A DNA stretch of 8,873 nt, from contig JAIYCA010000345.1 in assembly GCA_027488265.1 (NCBI GenBank), forward strand, positions 1 to 8,873, written 5' to 3'. Below the pieces are notes generated by a model. That model was not told where the DNA came from, made no database searches, and worked only from the letters and a program-made list of their open reading frames with translations. The stretch is from Planctomycetaceae bacterium. Its GTDB lineage: Bacteria > Planctomycetota > Phycisphaerae > Phycisphaerales > SM1A02. Position 1 is the stretch's first letter. The number at the start of each line of letters is the position of its first letter. The position numbers were made by a program, and so were the translations under genes. This document shows, piece after piece, positions 7,175 to 8,873 of the stretch.

Positions 7175-8734
7175 TCAGCGGTCTGAACCGCCGACCGCAG
7201 GCTCCGCCTTCTTCATCGCCGGCGGCGTGTAGTCGACGGGATAGTCGCCGTTCCGAACGCGCATCGACCGGACCCAACTCACAAAGTCCTCTTGAAGGCC
7301 CTTGCGCGAGGACGTCAGCACGGGATCCCAGCCCTTGACATCCGGGTGCGGTCGGCGCGCCTCGGTGACAGGCAGTGCGTATTGGAAGAGCAGGCTGTCG
7401 GTGGGCTTCTCGAAATCGACGAGCGGCAATGTGTCGACTTTGGTGCGCAGCAGAACCAGCAGGTTGGTGTAGCGCGTGACGTCGCTCTTGAAATCCTTGT
7501 TGAAAATAAAGAGCCGTCCGCCATCTGGCCCGCCGTGGCAGCGGCTTGTGGCGCAGTTGTTGATGACCCACGCGTTGTGGATGCGCGTGCGGAAGAGATT
7601 GAGGGATTCCGGTTCGCCGAGGACTTCGATCTGCGGGTAAAGCTCGCGTGCTTTGAGCGAGAAAAGCGTCTTGACGATCTCGATCGGCTCTTTCGAATAG
7701 AAGCCCGCTCGGTCGGCCGCGCGCGCAGGAATGAGTTCGCTCTGCGCGTACTTCTCGAGCATGGTTCGGATGAGTTCATCCGAAACTTGCATGCGCGGCG
7801 GGTCATCGACATCAAGTTCGTAGACCTTGATGAGATTCACGTCCGACTTCGACAGCATGTTCGACGGGAGTTCTGGCTTGGTCGGTCGTTCCCGCGGCGC
7901 TGGCGTGTCGGTTGATTCGCTCGGCGTCATGAGCGCGAGTTGCGCGTTCACTTCGTTGAGTAAGCGCTTCGCTTCGTAGTGATTCGTTGCTTCGAGCAGG
8001 CTTTCGAGCTCGTGCTTCGACTCTGCATACATCTTCTTGTTGTAGAGCCAGAGCGCGAGCGTGTAACGCCCGGTGTATTGATCGGGCTCGAGCGACGTGC
8101 GGAATCGTTCGTAGAGCTCGTCGTCGGTCGGATAGGGTTGAACCTCGTTCACCGCTGCGCGCGGGTACTTGCTCGCGATACCTTCGATTTCGAGCGAGAC
8201 GTTTTCGTAGCCGTCTTCGAGCAATTTCCCGATGAGCGTGCGCCCATCGTTGAAGATCACGCGCACACGACGGCCCGCAGGACCTTCCAAGAGATACGTC
8301 ACGCTCAGGACGCGGTTCTTCGTGAAGGTCTTCAGTCGACCGCGTTCGTCGCGCAGCACGATGACTTGTTCGTTGTCGCTCTCGATCGTGCCTGCGGCGG
8401 TCGAGACGCGATCGACCACGATGTACGCGCGCTTGCGAACTTCCGCGGGCGCGGCGAGCGGGGCATCGCCACTTGGACTGCTGTTGCTTGGATTGACTTC
8501 GCGCTCCGGCACGATCGGCGCGGGTGGCTCGGGTGTCGCTGTCGGAGCGGTGGCCGGCGCTGTTGCGGGAGGCGTCGCAGCGGGCGTCGCAGGTGGCGTC
8601 GCAGGTGTCGCAGCGGGCGTCGTCGCCGGTGCGGCAGGCGTGGGAGGAACCGCAGGTTGCGCAGGTTCCTGCTGCGGGGCCAGCGTGGGTCGCGCGAGGA
8701 GAAGAGCGGTGGTCGCGACGGTCGCGAAGAACAT
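7175..8734 (-). CDS. secreted protein with C-terminal CX4CH cytochrome c-like domain, function unknown
   Basis: The product has 519 residues from the ATG at 8734. Residues 1-19 form a signal peptide-like hydrophobic stretch ending PTLA, unusual in having no basic residue before the core. Residues 20-96 are a Pro/Ala/Thr linker. Residues about 102-200 are strand-rich (IVVDRV, QVIVLRDERGRLKTF, RVRVIFNDGRTLIGKLLED), suggesting a small beta-barrel. Residues about 204-270 are helical and TPR-like. The C-terminal domain (about 380-495) holds CATSRCHGG, a CX4CH motif (C394, C399, H400), then S447-LLFQYAL, RRPHPDVKGW with H463 as a possible distal ligand, and a final helix with FVSWV. This order resembles single-heme domains of Planctomycetota. 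A covalently bound heme and a periplasmic electron-transfer role are inferred. The frame is open upstream to the window edge without ATG, GTG or TTG, so a start beyond the window is not excluded; no Shine-Dalgarno precedes 8734. Confidence 0.8.
   Translation of the reverse strand: MFFATVATTALLLARPTLAPQQEPAQPAVPPTPAAPATTPAATPATPPATPAATPPATAPATAPTATPEPPAPIVPEREVNPSNSSPSGDAPLAAPAEVRKRAYIVVDRVSTAAGTIESDNEQVIVLRDERGRLKTFTKNRVLSVTYLLEGPAGRRVRVIFNDGRTLIGKLLEDGYENVSLEIEGIASKYPRAAVNEVQPYPTDDELYERFRTSLEPDQYTGRYTLALWLYNKKMYAESKHELESLLEATNHYEAKRLLNEVNAQLALMTPSESTDTPAPRERPTKPELPSNMLSKSDVNLIKVYELDVDDPPRMQVSDELIRTMLEKYAQSELIPARAADRAGFYSKEPIEIVKTLFSLKARELYPQIEVLGEPESLNLFRTRIHNAWVINNCATSRCHGGPDGGRLFIFNKDFKSDVTRYTNLLVLLRTKVDTLPLVDFEKPTDSLLFQYALPVTEARRPHPDVKGWDPVLTSSRKGLQEDFVSWVRSMRVRNGDYPVDYTPPAMKKAEPAVGGSDR
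8571..8624 (-). repeat. in-frame 12-bp repeats encoding the Pro/Ala/Thr linker
   Basis: GGCGTCGCA or a near copy recurs on the + strand at 8571, 8583, 8595, 8604 and 8616, with spacings of 12, 12, 9 and 12. All spacings are multiples of three, so the frame is kept, and the repeats encode ATPA/ATPP-type units. Such a tract probably varies in length between strains and serves as a flexible spacer between signal peptide and folded domains. Confidence 0.75.
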
Positions 8735-8802
8735 AGGCCGCGCATCGTACGCGGGAATCTGGCGGTGAACGAGTTCGAAGATGGGCCGATACTGGACTTC
8801 TT

Positions 8803-8873
8803 CGCTCCGATGACGCGCTCCGATTACGCGTCCTGATTCCGCGCCCCGATTACGCGCCCCGATTACGCGCCCC
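8803..8873. repeat. 13-bp tandem array running off the window edge
   Basis: Five full units and one partial unit lie head to tail: CGCTCCGATGACG (8803), CGCTCCGATTACG (8816), CGTCCTGATTCCG (8829), CGCCCCGATTACG (8842), the same again (8855), then CGCCCC to the last base. The two units nearest the edge are identical and the array clearly continues outside. It begins 69 bp upstream of the ATG at 8734 and is transcribed, if at all, in the leader of that gene. It could be an operator array, a decaying minisatellite, or part of a coding sequence whose start is outside the window. Confidence 0.85.

Noticed and set aside
6895..7338. Small + strand gene across the intergenic region
   Set aside because: The predicted peptide is Arg-rich, overlaps the lipoprotein start and the 11-bp array, and has no ribosome-binding site or motif.
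7979..8836. 285-codon open frame on the + strand
   Set aside because: It is the antisense shadow of the cytochrome-domain gene. Its Arg/Gly-rich part is the complement of the Pro/Ala/Thr linker.

Overview
The window is GC-rich bacterial chromosome, most consistent with Planctomycetota, perhaps Phycisphaerae-like. This assignment is inference. It rests on the hpnCDE squalene genes, a secreted protein ending in an atypical c-type cytochrome domain of the style common in that phylum, a very large Ala-rich coiled-coil lipoprotein, and the base composition. No phage, IS, tRNA, rRNA or CRISPR sequence is visible.

Left third (1-3005, + strand): a tightly overlapping hpnC-hpnD-hpnE operon. HpnD should join two farnesyl diphosphates to presqualene diphosphate, HpnC should convert that to hydroxysqualene, and HpnE should reduce it to squalene. 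HpnC enters truncated at the window edge. The junctions are ATGA and GTGA overlaps, the second preceded by a perfect GGAGG. Squalene could feed hopanoids, sterols or C30 carotenoids; no cyclase or carotenoid gene is present here to decide.

Convergence point (3005-3072): an almost perfect 61-nt palindrome separates hpnE from queG on the opposite strand. The queG stop codon lies inside it, so the last 12 codons of queG are palindrome sequence.

Middle (3034-4682, - strand): a small three-segment membrane protein with ten consecutive prolines near its N-terminus overlaps queG (epoxyqueuosine reductase, last step of queuosine tRNA modification) by ATGA.

Right half (4761-8873, - strand): a 699-residue coiled-coil lipoprotein ends at a clear intrinsic terminator. 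Upstream of it is a secreted protein with a Pro/Ala/Thr linker, a small beta-rich domain, a helical region and a C-terminal domain with a CX4CH heme-type motif. The upstream region of each of these two genes holds a short degenerate tandem array: 11-bp units at 7065-7141 and 13-bp units from 8803 off the window edge. These arrays and the palindrome are the least explained elements of the window.
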